Assembly (NCBI RefSeq): GCF_964355755.1
Contig: NC_092670.1
Coordinates: forward strand, 10,541,201-10,605,200
DNA from: Antedon mediterranea
Lineage: Eukaryota; Echinodermata; Crinoidea; Comatulida; Antedonidae
Direction of reading: 5' to 3'
DNA: 64,000 nucleotides
This document shows, one piece after another, positions 45,770 through 56,924 of this stretch (its first letter is position 1; each line of letters opens with the position of its first letter). The position numbers and the translations under genes are program-made. The notes under the pieces are model-generated. The model was not told the DNA's origin. It did not search any database and saw only the letters and a list, made by a program, of their open reading frames with translations.

Positions 45770-48700
45770 CATAGTCAATGCATGGAGTAAAGGTCAATGG
45801 TTACACCATGCTATACATGACATCAAAATACATCTTTATTATAATTAATTGAGGATCTTTTGTTAGTTGACGTATTATGACACGAAAGTTGTAAAGATGT
45901 CAAGGGTATTGTTGATTGAGGCGTTCTATGCTGGCTCCCACTCTCAGTTGATCGACACTCTTGAGAAAGGCCTAGAAGGATGCGCTGTCAAATACACTTT
46001 GCCAGGGAAGAAGTGGCATTGGAGAGCACGGACATCAGCTCTATATTTTTCCGAAGTAATTTCACCTAGCCAAGAATACAGGTTAAGAGTTGTGCATTAT
46101 ATTTTGACAGCAAAGGTCATAATCTTTATTTTTTTATCAATACCCTTTCTGTTGTAATAACAGAGGTGCCAACTTCAAAAAGTAAAAATCGAGGAAACAA
46201 TTTTGAAGATACCCAAACAATAAAGGTTACCATAAAAGTTGGAAAATATTCATCGGAATATAATAGAGGGCGCTATTAAAAACAATCATCAGCATTTGCA
46301 TAATTAAAATATTTATTAAAATAGTATTGTATTTACCCTATATGCTATATGTAAAAGTACACCAGATATTCGCCTACCTGGGAAATTCTTTCCCACTTGG
46401 GGCAAATCCAATGTATATATATATATCCCGTATCAATAATATAGTACTTGCTTATAATAGCCGTCTATATTGTCACCATGGCAAAACTGCCCTGATTTCA
46501 GGTTTCTCCCAACCATCTGCGCATGCCCCAGACGTCCATATGTCATGCATACTAAATCAAGGCGCCCGTAGATGGTTGGTATGTTCAGGTCATTCATTCA
46601 TTGGCCAGCCCCCTGGGGTCGATACTACAATATTAAACAATGGATATGCCAGAGGTTACCGGACTCTGCAAACTGGGAAGATTTGTTACTAAAATCCAGT
46701 TTTACCTATATTTAACAAACAAGCTACTAGTAGAGTAGTAGTAACCTAAATATTAAATCATTCATTTAGATGTTTTTTCCATGTAATAATAATAATCTGG
46801 AGAAATTGTCCTTATTAGCAGGAAGTAAGAGATGACTCAAAATATCGGGGAACTGTAATAAACAATATTATTATACAGATTATTACTTGACGAAGGTGTC
46901 CCACGCATTGATATTGTTGCACTGGACTATAGTCGTGCATTTGATTCCATTTCGCACTCTACAATGATTTCCAAACTGAAAAGAACCTATGGAATTGGTG
47001 GTTCCATGTTGCCTTGGTTGGAATCATTTTTAACTGAACGTAAGCAACAAGTTGTTTTTAACGGAAAGATGTCCGGCAAGAGTTGCGTAATATCAGGGGT
47101 TCCTCAGGGGTCTGTGCTTGGACCCCTGTTATTTAACATATATGTTAATGATCTACATATGCACCTACGTGCAAAACCATATCAATATACAGAGACGACA
47201 CTTGCATTGCTAAATGTATAATGACGGAGGAAGATAGTTTATCTCTGCAACAGGACATTGACACGATCTCCTGGTGGTCAGCACTTAATTCACTTTCCAT
47301 TAACCCTAATAAATGTCAAGTGCTGTCATTGTCCAGAAAACGAGATCCCGTTGTTCCATCTTGCATTCTAAATGGACATGAACTCATGAACGTTAATGAC
47401 ATTACGTTACTTGGTGTGGTAATATCCCATAATTTGTCATGGGCACATCAGGTAGATAATGTAACTTTGAAATGCAATAGGATGTTAGGTTTTATACGAT
47501 CAATTGCCACAGGTTGTTCTACATCTGTTTTACTTAAACTTTATAAATGTCTTGTTCTTCCCCATATTCAATATTGCTCCCCTGTTTGGTATCCTTATCG
47601 TCAATGTCATATTAATAAGATAGAGAAAATTCAAAGAAGGGCAAGTCGATTTATCCTTCATCAACGAATCTTAGATCAGCCATATTCTGACCGATTAACT
47701 AGACTGAATTTGATGACAGCTGAATCAAATCGAGATTATTTTACCGTTATTTTTGTTACAAATATATTGTATAAATTACAGAATAGTTTTATTTTAAATA
47801 TGTTGACTATCAATTGTAGGCATTTGGATGTTCTAACTTTTAAACATCTTGCATCCAAAACTGATAGGAAAGCATTGTATCCCAATCAGATTTATTCGTT
47901 TGTGGAATTCACTACCGGTCAATATTAAAGACGCCTTTGTATGCGGAAGTTGGGTACAATTTAAAAACATGTTAATGGACCACTTTAAAAACACTATGCC
48001 TCTTTAATGTATATAATTATGGTATTAATATTACATATTTACATTGTTTTATGTTTTAATGTATGCTTTGAGTGCTGGTGTGGCACGCCTTATGGCGACA
48101 GTGGTCCTTTGACCTCTTTTGCCACTCCTTGGCACACTCAAAGTTTATGTATTGTTTTAATGTTGCTAAAATTGATAAAATAAAATTATTAACTGTTCAC
48201 TTTTCTTCCCTTAGAATTTTGTTTACCAGTTCAGTATTAAATTTAGCAGAGTTGGTAGCACTGCGACCTGATTTGTCTCGGCTGACCAAGATTGTTTACT
48301 TCCATGAAAACCAGCTGGTTTACCCTGTCCGAAAACAAAAAGACAGAGATTTTCAATATGGATATAATCAAATAATAACATGGTACTGTATATTTATTGT
48401 TAGTTTTTAAATTTATAATAGGGAATTGAGAAGGACAGCAGGGGTGGATCCACGATTTTGAAATATAGGGGTGGGGAGAGGGAGGCTCAGACACAAGCAT
48501 TTGAGCGTTCGGTAAATACGACCCCTAGATAGTCAGAAATGGTACTCGCACACAAAATTTATGATAAAATGGCACCTCCCACTAATCTAGTTGGCCCGGG
48601 AAGGACGTTTGTATCATGCGCAGAAAACAGCAAAACGATCATACTTTTTCTGGCTGGTAAACACAGTGACGTAACATTTTTTGCATATGTTGCGCATGTT

Positions 48701-51700
48701 CTGTGTGTAGGTAACTGCTGATTGTTTGATCGTACTTTACACAGTGTTGTGTTTTAATGGTAATTTTAAAGTTGTCATCCTGAATACTTACATACTATTC
48801 CCCTTGATTTTCAGAAAAATCAATATATTGTTGACGTCCCAAATGCTTATTTTAATCTGCAGTTATCTTTATCTCTCTTTATTTTGAAAAGTATTTTGCT
48901 CAGTCCATAATTTATTCTTCTATCTATGCCCAGATGAGGTCAATATTTATATGCAAAGGAAAACTTTAAAATTTATTTAATGTTAATTTGCATTTTTCTT
49001 TTAGTTTAACTGCTGACATTGTTTTATTCAACTCAAAATACAACATGGAATCTTTCTTGTCATCAATTGGGACATTTTTAAAACTTATGCCTGACTTCCG
49101 TCCTAAAGGCCTCGCTGAAAAGATACGACCAAAATCAAAAGTGTTGTATTTTCCAATAGAATTTCCAATAATGAATGATCCAATAGCAGATGTTATGGAA
49201 GGACTGACGTTAGCGGAACAGGCCAGTTCATTACATGAAAGTCAGGAGGTGTTTGAAAAATCCAAAGACAGGGCTATTAAATCAGGTGTCACCGGAGAAC
49301 AGACAGTTAGCTGCAGTTCAGTTTTATCACAATTGTCATCCCCATTAAAAATAGTATGGGCTCATAGATGGTACAGTCCTAGTGCATGTTTTGACTGCAT
49401 CACTTATTTAGACTGCTATAATCATTTGAGTGCTATGCTTATTTAGTCTGCTATACTTATTGACACTGCTATACTTATTTACAGTGCTGTACTTATTTGA
49501 CTGCTATACTTATTTGACTGCTATACTTATTTGACTGCTATACTTATTTACACTGCTGTACTTATTTACACTGCTATACTTATTTACACTGCTATACTTA
49601 TTGACACTGCTGTACTTATTTACACTGCTATACTTATTTACACTGCTGTACTTATTTACATTGCTATACTTATTTACACTGCTATACTTATTGACACTGC
49701 TGTACTTATTTACACTGCTATACTTATTTACACTGCTGTACTTATTTGACTGCTATACTTATTTACTCTGCTGTACTTATTTACACTGCTATACTGTACT
49801 TATTTACACTGCTATACTTATTGACACTGCTGTACTTATTTACACTGCTATACTTATTGACACTGCTATACTTATTTACACTGCTATACTTATTTACACT
49901 GCTATACTTATTGACACTGCTGTACTTATTTACACTGCTATACTTATTTACACTGCTGTACTTATTTGACTGCTATACTTATTTACTCTGCTGTACTTAT
50001 TTACACTGCTATACTTATTTACACTGCTATACTTATTGACACTGCTGTACTTATTTACACTGCTATACTTATTGACACTGCTATACTTATTTACACTGCT
50101 GTACTTATTTACACTGCTATACTTATTGACACTGCTGTACTTATTTACACTGCTGTACTTATTTACACTGCTGTACTTATTGACACTGCTGTACTTATTT
50201 ACACTGCTATACTTATTTACACTGCTGTACTTATTTACACTGCTGTACTTATTTACACTGCTGTACTTATTTACACTGCTGTACTTATTGACACTGCTGT
50301 ACTTATTTACACTGCTATACTTATTGACACTGCTATACTTATTTACACTGCTGTACTTATTTACACTGCTATACTTATTGACACTGCTATACTTATTGAC
50401 ACTGCTGTACTTATTTACACTGCTGTACTTATTTACACTGTCTGAATTTTTACTATTTTGTGCCTAGTTTACCTGGATTTTTTAGTAGTGGTACTTATTC
50501 ACATTTTTTTCCTTTTGTAGGGAACACGACAAGAATCCTGACCTTTTTTTTAGAACACTTTATAAACTTCTAGATAGTGGGGAAGACTTCAGGATTTCTG
50601 TTCTTGGGGAACATTACTCAGAAATTCCAGGTAATTATAAAGTCAGTAGAGGGCAGTGTTAAAAAATATTGTCTGCGATTTAAAGGGGGATTCTGGGTTT
50701 AAAATTGCTTTTAAATATCGTTTATTTATTAAATAAAAAATACAGATATTATAACAATATAGACATGTCAGAATGAAGAAGTAATGACGAGAAATTAAAA
50801 AAATTAAATTTCATATACATTTTAGGGTAAATTCATGGAAAGTCTGTTTTTCAGCAGCTTAGGGAAGTCCATTAATATTCATGAGATATTCACAAAATCA
50901 CGTCATCAGTGGATTCCAAACTTGCGACGTCAAGCTTGTACGTTGTGTTCTCTCTCCCCTGTCAAACGACGACCACCCGATCATTGTGAAATACATTTTT
51001 TTTAGATTTTCTAAGCTAGGCCTAAAGTGTAATAATAACAGTAGTAGCATATATTTATTTGACATTTAATGAAATACAAAATTTAGTACAGATTACGGAG
51101 TCATAAATTATACTATTTTTATACCTCGAATAGTACAGATCGTATATCGGCTTCACGTACTAGGCTAGGCCTGGATAAGCAAGCCTGCGAGCTACAGCGA
51201 TTTTAATTGTTTTTGCTTATCCTTGCCTCCTTAGATTTTCACCTGTCTTGTTTTTGTTACCTTGTTTTAAATGTATTTCAATTTTAAAGGCTAAATAAAG
51301 AATGAATGAATGAATGAAGGCCTAGCCTAAATCATTTTATTCATGGGTGAGAGCCATTTCTGACTAGGGATTCCATGCCACGATGGCTACGTTAAAACAT
51401 TGGGGCCATCATTCATGGGCCTAGCTAGCCTATTACTAAACGATTGGCCCATAAATAACAAAAGTCAGTGGATTCCAAACCCATCCTATCAACCAAACTC
51501 CTAAACAATCTAAACCTAAAACGTTCTACAAAAATCGGCTGTAAATATTGAGGCAAAACAAGGTCCGATCGCCGTCCGCACGTATGGTGTCCCGATCGTC
51601 TAATAAGTAGGCCTGAAATAGGCCTAGTTTACTCTCCAAAAAAGCGGATACTGCATCAAGCAAGTAGACCGGTAGTAGGAAGGAGACCTAGCCTATCCGG

Positions 51701-52953
51701 CCCAGTTAAAAATTGAGCTAGCTAGTGTAGTAGACCCTATGCGAATTGATACTACTAGGCCTTTTACTATAGGCTACACTTGTTAAAATTAGCAATACTG
51801 TACTTATGTTTACAAATATTCCAACTCTCTCATTCGAGCTATATTATCTATACCATTCCGGTAGGTCGAGTCGACCTTCAATCAAATACTGTACATCGTT
51901 CATGTTGTAATTTAGACGGGGTATACTCGACCCGACCAGTTTGGTATTGTATACTGTATCTGCTTATCACGTGACGATGCCAGGCATGGGCAGAGAGAGC
52001 ACGTGTATCGTCGTCTCGCTCTCCTCGCTCAGCAGGAATGTATACGTTACGCTTCATTGATTTTGAAGGCTTTCCCTAAGTCAGTGCGAAAATCGGCAAA
52101 CGTAAAGTGCAAACTTATCTAATTTTTCACTGTTTTGATGGATTTTCATAGAAAATTGACTTTATAAATGGGAAGACCGACTAAAATTACATCAGATAAG
52201 TATAATTTTACAAAAGTAATTGATATGGTTAATGATAACGAGTCGTCGGAAGATTGACCATTTCACGAATTTCCTATTCTGTAACCATATTGTGATTTTG
52301 CCGTAGCTGCACTTGTAATCTGGCCTCATTTCACAGCCTTCGTTCTGCTTCACTGGGCGCTTATATAAATTGAAACTTTTACCGTTCAAGAGACAAACAA
52401 ATATATTTTACATTTTTTACTATTCATTTTAAACCCGGAACCCCTCTTTAAAAACATTAAATATCATTTATTTGTACTGCCACTGTTTAACATTCCTAAA
52501 GAAGCTAGAATAAATTATGGTATTGTTCAAATTCGATAAAATCAGTAGAGGGCAGTGTTAAAAAATATTGTCTGCGATTTAAAAATATTATAAAATATAT
52601 CATTTATTTGTACTGCCACTGTTTAACATTCCCAAAGAAGCTAGAATAAATCATAGTATTGTTCAAATTTGATTGAATAGCGACTCTGTTTAGTACGGCG
52701 GAACAGCACTAGTCCCTGAATTACACATGTGCACTAGAGATCAGATTGATACGCCCTCATCTTTCAGTATTTTAATTCACAAAGTGGGATCTACCTGTTT
52801 TTATATAGATATTTTCACTGAGGCTTATGAGAGTCTGAAAGATAATATAGTTCATTGGGGTTATCAGCAGTCAAAAGAGGACTACTATCAAGTATTGATA
52901 GAGGGCGATGTTGCTGTATCAACGGCCAAGCACGAGTTTTACGGTGTTGCAAT
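45770..52953 (+). CDS. GTDC1: tRNA-queuosine mannosyltransferase, 5' five exons
   Basis: Coding exons: 45897-46081, 48215-48382, 49005-49370, 50521-50630, 52809-52953. All junctions keep frame (phases 2, 2, 2, 1, 2) and have good GT-AG sites; a strong acceptor at 45769 suggests the 5' UTR enters at 45770. The family (GTDC1, renamed QTMAN) attaches mannose to queuosine in tRNA-Asp, a cytosolic reaction. Recognisable in order: [120 protein letters not shown] and [12 protein letters not shown]. The last exons, with the rest of the GT-B C-terminal lobe, are not seen before 64000. Confidence 0.93.
45897..46081 (+). CDS. GTDC1: GTDC1 coding exon 1
   Basis: Start Met at 45897 ([17 protein letters not shown]) matches the usual N-terminus of the family. 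An in-frame Met ten codons upstream would add a non-conserved extension. It ends AATACAG with donor GTTAAG, phase 2. Confidence 0.9.
46875..48200 (+). pseudogene. CR1/Rex1-like LINE in GTDC1 intron 1
   Basis: Same strand as the host gene. RT motif A ([14 protein letters not shown]), motif B ([20 protein letters not shown]) and the thumb ([30 protein letters not shown]) are clear. The motif C box reads QYTETTLAL instead of QYADDTTLA, so both catalytic aspartates are lost. One stop (47219) splits the reading. The 3' UTR ends in an AATAAA-rich stretch about 20 bp before the acceptor of exon 2. Confidence 0.85.
48215..48382 (+). CDS. GTDC1: GTDC1 coding exon 2
   Basis: Acceptor TTCTTCCCTTAG; encodes [20 protein letters not shown] and [20 protein letters not shown]; donor after ACATG. 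The polypyrimidine tract directly follows the LINE 3' end. Confidence 0.92.
49005..49370 (+). CDS. GTDC1: GTDC1 coding exon 3
   Basis: Acceptor TTTTCTTTTAG; encodes [38 protein letters not shown] and a variable linker ([16 protein letters not shown]), ending KIVWAHRW. The donor after 49370 is GTACAG, weaker than usual. The intron starts almost at once with an 18-bp minisatellite. Confidence 0.92.
49440..50445. repeat. Minisatellite, 18-bp unit, about 55 copies
   Basis: Unit ACTGCTGTACTTATTTAC with variants CTATAC and ATTGACAC. It fills nearly all of GTDC1 intron 3 (49371-50520). Variants occur in higher-order runs. Open readings such as [12 protein letters not shown] are periodicity artefacts. 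Confidence 0.95.
50521..50630 (+). CDS. GTDC1: GTDC1 coding exon 4
   Basis: Acceptor TTCCTTTTGTAG; encodes [17 protein letters not shown] and [14 protein letters not shown]; donor GTAATT, phase 1. Confidence 0.9.
50684..52447. mobile_element. piggyBac-like non-autonomous element (TTAA)
   Basis: TTAA at 50680-50683 and 52448-52451. Ends AGGGGGATTCTGGGTTT and the complement of AGAGGGGTTCCGGGTTT. It is 1.76 kb with no transposase ORF. The adjacent tandem unit is an unfilled site, so the ends are exact. It carries a nested retroelement tail at 51165-51317. It is in GTDC1 intron 4. Confidence 0.85.
51165..51317 (+). repeat. Retroelement 3' end with (GAATGA)n tail
   Basis: Begins GGATAAGCAAGCCTGCGAGC and ends AAATAAAGAATGAATGAATG. 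AGGCCT on both sides may be a short target duplication. It is the same family as 45085-45245. Confidence 0.65.
52809..52953 (+). CDS. GTDC1: GTDC1 coding exon 5
   Basis: Acceptor TTTTTATATAG; encodes [40 protein letters not shown] and HEFYGVA; donor GTGAGT, phase 2 inside the Met codon. The STAKHEFYG segment is the sugar-nucleotide-binding region of the GT-B fold. Confidence 0.92.
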
Positions 52954-53395
52954 GTGAGTAGTTTTAATTATTGTTTAACAGTTCGATTAGGCCCTCTACA
53001 GACACAGAAGCCATGGTCCAGATGCCTATCATAAACGACAGGAGCTGAAATGGACCAGTACATTGGGGTAACCCCCTAAACTCTACCGTAAGATGTTTTT
53101 TTTTAATGTACACAAGGCCCATGGACTCCAGTTTTAAGTTTTTTCCAAGATGTCTTGTTGTAGCACCAGAATAATATTCAAGGAGAGCCTGGAACCTGTA
53201 CTGATGTTATGGCTTTATTTTTTGGCGCCCCTAAACCAAAAGACAAGATCACCTAAAATTTAAGTATTTAAAGTTTACAATACTTGGTGTTGTATAATAT
53301 GGAATAGCCACTCTCTAATTTCTTTGCGTTCACCATTATAGCTTTACTCCGATTATAAATTTTGAAATAGTTACTGGAAGCCTGATGTATATTTA
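52954..53395. other. Intron 5 of GTDC1, nothing recognised
   Basis: No exon matching the expected LEAVxCGCYPL continuation. It may lie beyond the window or have been lost. Confidence 0.5.
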
Positions 53396-54208
53396 TTAGG
53401 CGTCATCTAAAAATTATTTCAGACCACAGAGACACGTCTGAAAACTTGCAACCCATCAGACGCGTCTGTCCAATGCTGAACCTCATTAACGATCTATTAT
53501 GAATATTCATGAGCTACCCAATCGCGGCGAAGACGCGTCTGTGTGATTAAAACCCGTCTTCGCTGTTTAGTAGGTAAAACAATAGAAAACGCGTCTGAGT
53601 GATTAAAACCCGTCTGTATTGCTTGTATGGTGAAACAACATTGGTATCATTTCACAGAACCAACAAATCTGAGACTAGGCCTAGGTTATCCTAATTTGGA
53701 CGGAAATTCGCCGATGAGACGACATCGGGCCTGTGGACCTCAGCTCATGCAGAGAGAAAGAAAGTCTAGGCTAGCCTAGTTTCGGCGGCCTACACACTAG
53801 CTAGGCCTATAAATTATTTAATGCTCCTACCTTGGGTTAGCGAATTATAAAAACAACGACGCCTAGGCTAGGATATGAAAAATAAATATATTTTCCATAT
53901 TAAGATAAAACATGAGCAGTTTAGAGCTAGAGAGAGAGTATTATGTTTCATGTCATGTGACACAAAATCCAGGTACACGATCTTAATTACTGTTTTATCG
54001 TCGTCCAGACGGCAGCCGCCAGAGTATCGCCTTTCATGCCATGTGACCAAAAAAACTAGGTCTGTATTTATTACGGTCTTCTGTCGGCAGTCTTTTTGAG
54101 CGACCGACTGAAAACGTTCAGATTCTATATTTAGAATGAATAGTTTACGATCTTTTTTTCTCGGCATCGTTCTGGATGGACTGGACGTTCGCTATAATAT
54201 GTTTATTA

Positions 54209-55037
54209 AGCCCCTTTCTCACAGATGTGCCTGCAATATACCGGTACAGTGCTGGCGTCGTGCCGGTATCGTTACCGGCATATACCCATTCTCATCGGAC
54301 TATCGTGCCGGAAATATAACCGGTATATACCGGCTTTCTGTGAGAAAGGAGTCGGGCATATTCGGCCAATAAAAAGTCTCTGACAAAATAATTATTGAGG
54401 GCGTCCTTTATTGTTATTATTTTTGTCTAGCGATGATATGGCGGCGAATGTTAAGTTACAGATTATTATCTTCCTTTATAGCATATTTATGCAATACATG
54501 CTATGTACAGTATATTGTGCATATATTATACAGGTATAGCAATTAATTTGCCGTCATCGGCAATCTGTAAAACACCTTAGAAGGCTGTAGGCCTACAATT
54601 TACAAGGCGACGAAAGGTCAGGCACCAACAAACAAAGAGCTAATAATGGCCTAGCCTAGCGGCCTATATAGATTATGCTACAAATTTCTTCTTGTCCCCT
54701 TATTTTAAGCAGCTCTCTTATCTCATTATCCCTCCAGTTCCACATTATTATTGTTAATTGAATTGAATAGGCGCCAAAGTGATACACTTGACTGCGCAAG
54801 GTGTCAAAGCCTCGACGGGGAACCCCGGAATATAACGGCAATACGTTCTCACAGAATGCCCGTCTGGCATTGCGGGGAATATCCCTAGAATATTACTAGG
54901 TCTAAAGCAGGTCATGTCGATGCCGGCATGGTGCCGGCATGATGCCAAGACGACCCGTTCTCACAGAAAACCATACCGGCATGGTAATGGTATATTCCCG
55001 CAATATTCCTGGCACACAACTCTGTGAGAAAGGGGCT
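54209..55037. mobile_element. Harbinger-like MITE B, nested in C
   Basis: TTA at 54206-54208 and 55038-55040. Ends AGCCCCTTTCTCACAGA on both sides in inverted form. Inside each end are ACCGGTATATACCGG-type palindromes (54250-54340 and 54820-55010). 829 bp, no ORF of note. Confidence 0.85.
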
Positions 55038-55249
55038 TTAGTTGGCCTGTTCGTTGAGGTTCACTTGTGTTGGATCGCGTGTCTCTACGTTTACATCGTG
55101 GGAAATTTATATTTATATTCGCCGTTGAGTAGGTAAAGACGCACGAAGGAAACGATTACGATTAAAAAATATTATATATTTACAACTTGGTCCTCCGCCA
55201 GTTAAATTTAACACATTAATTTCACACCTTCTTACTTCACTAATATCGT

Positions 55250-55380
55250 ATAGGGTTGTTTATTTAGGTTACGAACTCCCTACAAAGTTCAGAACGTAGC
55301 TCATTGAGGTTACGAAGCCAAACAATGGAACCTACGAAGCCAACAACGTAGCCTACGAAGCTACTTCGTAGGTAAAGTTG
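55250..55380. repeat. Cluster of short inverted CTACGAAGC repeats
   Basis: Within element C there is a run of CTACGAAGCC, ACGTAGC and CTTCGTAGG words in both orientations, able to form a hairpin (GCCTACGAAGCTACTTCGTAGG region). Confidence 0.5.
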
Positions 55381-56093
55381 CAGTATTTTCTTTCTGTACT
55401 GTAGGTCAATAGTTTTAGTAATTCCATGTTCCAAAAGTTAACTTTAACGTTTTTGCATGTGGTAAATTCACTCTTTAGCACAAGAAAAATAAAATCGCAA
55501 AAATAAAAGGTCGCGAATAAATAGAAACGAAAATTTGCGCTTTACAGTATACTCTGTCGGCGGTAAAAGGGTATACCTGTACTGATTTGTTTGTCTTATA
55601 CTGCCGGTTGTAAATAATAATTTAATATCACGCTCTCAATGAATTCACTTGTATGTAGCGCGTTTAACACCAGTACACAGTATAACAATGTGCAGTCAGC
55701 CGTATATAGGGGCGGGGCCATAGTCGAACATGCATATTGGCGTCTAGACGCAGCCAAATCAGACGGGCTTTGAGACGCGTTTTTGGGTAAACAATAGAAA
55801 ACGCGTCTGGACGCTGATTTGTGGTCTGAAATAATTTGTAGATGACGCCTTACGTCAGAATGTATAAACAAAATTTTCAAAAATTCTATCAACTAAAAGT
55901 TGAAGTAAATCACGTCTCTAGTCCATTCTCAGTTGCCACACTTGTGTTGTTTACTCTGAAATAACCGTTTAATAATCTCTTTGCTTTCTCATGTCCATTC
56001 TACAGTTATCACAGATTGACTAGTTTAGTCATACCCAGTATCGTTTTGGTTTTACAATTAATTGAGAATATACCTCATGCAAGTATTTAATTA

Positions 56094-56919
56094 GGCCCTG
56101 TTTCTGCTTCCAACTAAATACCGTATATTATACGGTATTTTTTGAATACCGTATATATACGGTATATTTTTGGCAGCAGAAACTGCGCTCATAAAAAATA
56201 TACCGTATTTTTTATACCGTATTTTCCCCACAAAATTTGTGGATAAAATACGGTATTTACAAATTTATACCGTATTTTTTGTACCCGTTTCTGCTGCCAA
56301 TAAAAAATACCGTATTTTTTTTTTACATGACAAAAGGTCAACATTTGTATTTTTATTTTCTGTCGCTGTCAGCTGTTTTACACACGTGTATATATAATAT
56401 ATTCGGCGAAAATGTGGAGCGAAGACGTCACAGTTTTACTAAATAAATTTGTGTGGGGAAGCTAAAATGTCTGGCCAACTAAAAGGTAATAAAAGGGACA
56501 ACCACATTTATAAAGACATTTCTAAAAAACTAAAGCAGGAGTATGGAATAGACTTGTCTCCAAAGCAAGTAAACTCAAAGCTAAAGAGCCTGCGAAAGCA
56601 GTACAACATTGCAAAATACAATAACTCGGGGAGGGAACGAATTAATTGTCCCCATTACGATGTTTTCTGTGCTCTCACAACATCTCTTTCACTAGGGCTA
56701 GGCTGTTGAAAGTGAGACGTAAAACTTCCTTTATTGCAACTTTTAATTATCGATCAAATAAATGAATGGCAATTTGGGTAAAAAAGATGAAATTTAACAC
56801 GACCACCCAAGAAGTATTGTTAGCAGAAACGGGGTACTAAAAAATACGGTATAAAAAATACCGTATTTTATACCGTATTTTTATACCGTATTTTGAGCAG
56901 TTGCAGCAGAAACAGGCCC
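56094..56919 (+). mobile_element. Harbinger-like element A, complete, with SANT-like ORF
   Basis: TTA at 56091-56093 and 56920-56922. Ends GGCCCTGTTTCTGCT and the complement of GGGCCTGTTTCTGCTGC. Both ends carry runs of TACCGTATTTT / AAAATACGGTA. The 826-bp body encodes one 86-codon SANT-like protein and no transposase. A truncated inverted copy is at 37722-38300. Confidence 0.85.
56449..56709 (+). CDS. SANT/Myb-like DNA-binding protein of a transposon
   Basis: Intact 86-codon ORF, MCGEAKMSGQLKGNKRDNH at the start, SPKQVNSKLKSLRKQYNIA in the middle and CPHYDVFC near the end. It differs from the 37927-38187 copy by Leu/Ile, Ala/Thr and Leu/Gln. A DNA-binding protein of this type normally assists a Harbinger transposase; here it is alone in a MITE-sized element. 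It could also be the first exon of a longer protein. Confidence 0.6.
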   Translation: MCGEAKMSGQLKGNKRDNHIYKDISKKLKQEYGIDLSPKQVNSKLKSLRKQYNIAKYNNSGRERINCPHYDVFCALTTSLSLGLGC

Positions 56920-56924
56920 TTAGA

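Larger units (their letters stand above)
50641..52680. repeat. Tandem duplication of about 140 bp split by a TTAA element
   Basis: The unit from TCAGTAGAGGGCAGTGTTAA to ATTGTTCAAATT appears twice in intron 4. The first unit (50641-50683 plus 52448-52537) is interrupted by the 50684-52447 element. The second (52540-52675) is intact and shows the empty TTAA. Confidence 0.85.
53399..55849. mobile_element. Harbinger-like element C (TTA target)
   Basis: TTA at 53396-53398 and 55850-55852. The ends match over about 30 bp: GGCGTCATCTAAAAATTATT and the complement of GGCGTCATCTACAAATTATT. Subterminal ACGCGTCTG repeats occur on both sides (53450-53600 and 55770-55820). There is no transposase. It contains element B (54209-55037). 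Confidence 0.82.

Noticed and set aside
49531-50467. Open readings rich in [12 protein letters not shown]
   Set aside because: Product of an 18-bp minisatellite inside GTDC1 intron 3, bounded by verified exons on both sides.
53868-54167. Lys/Arg-rich 99-codon ORF in Harbinger-like element C
   Set aside because: It has no recognisable domain, crosses the edge of nested element B, and an equally long reading is open on the other strand.
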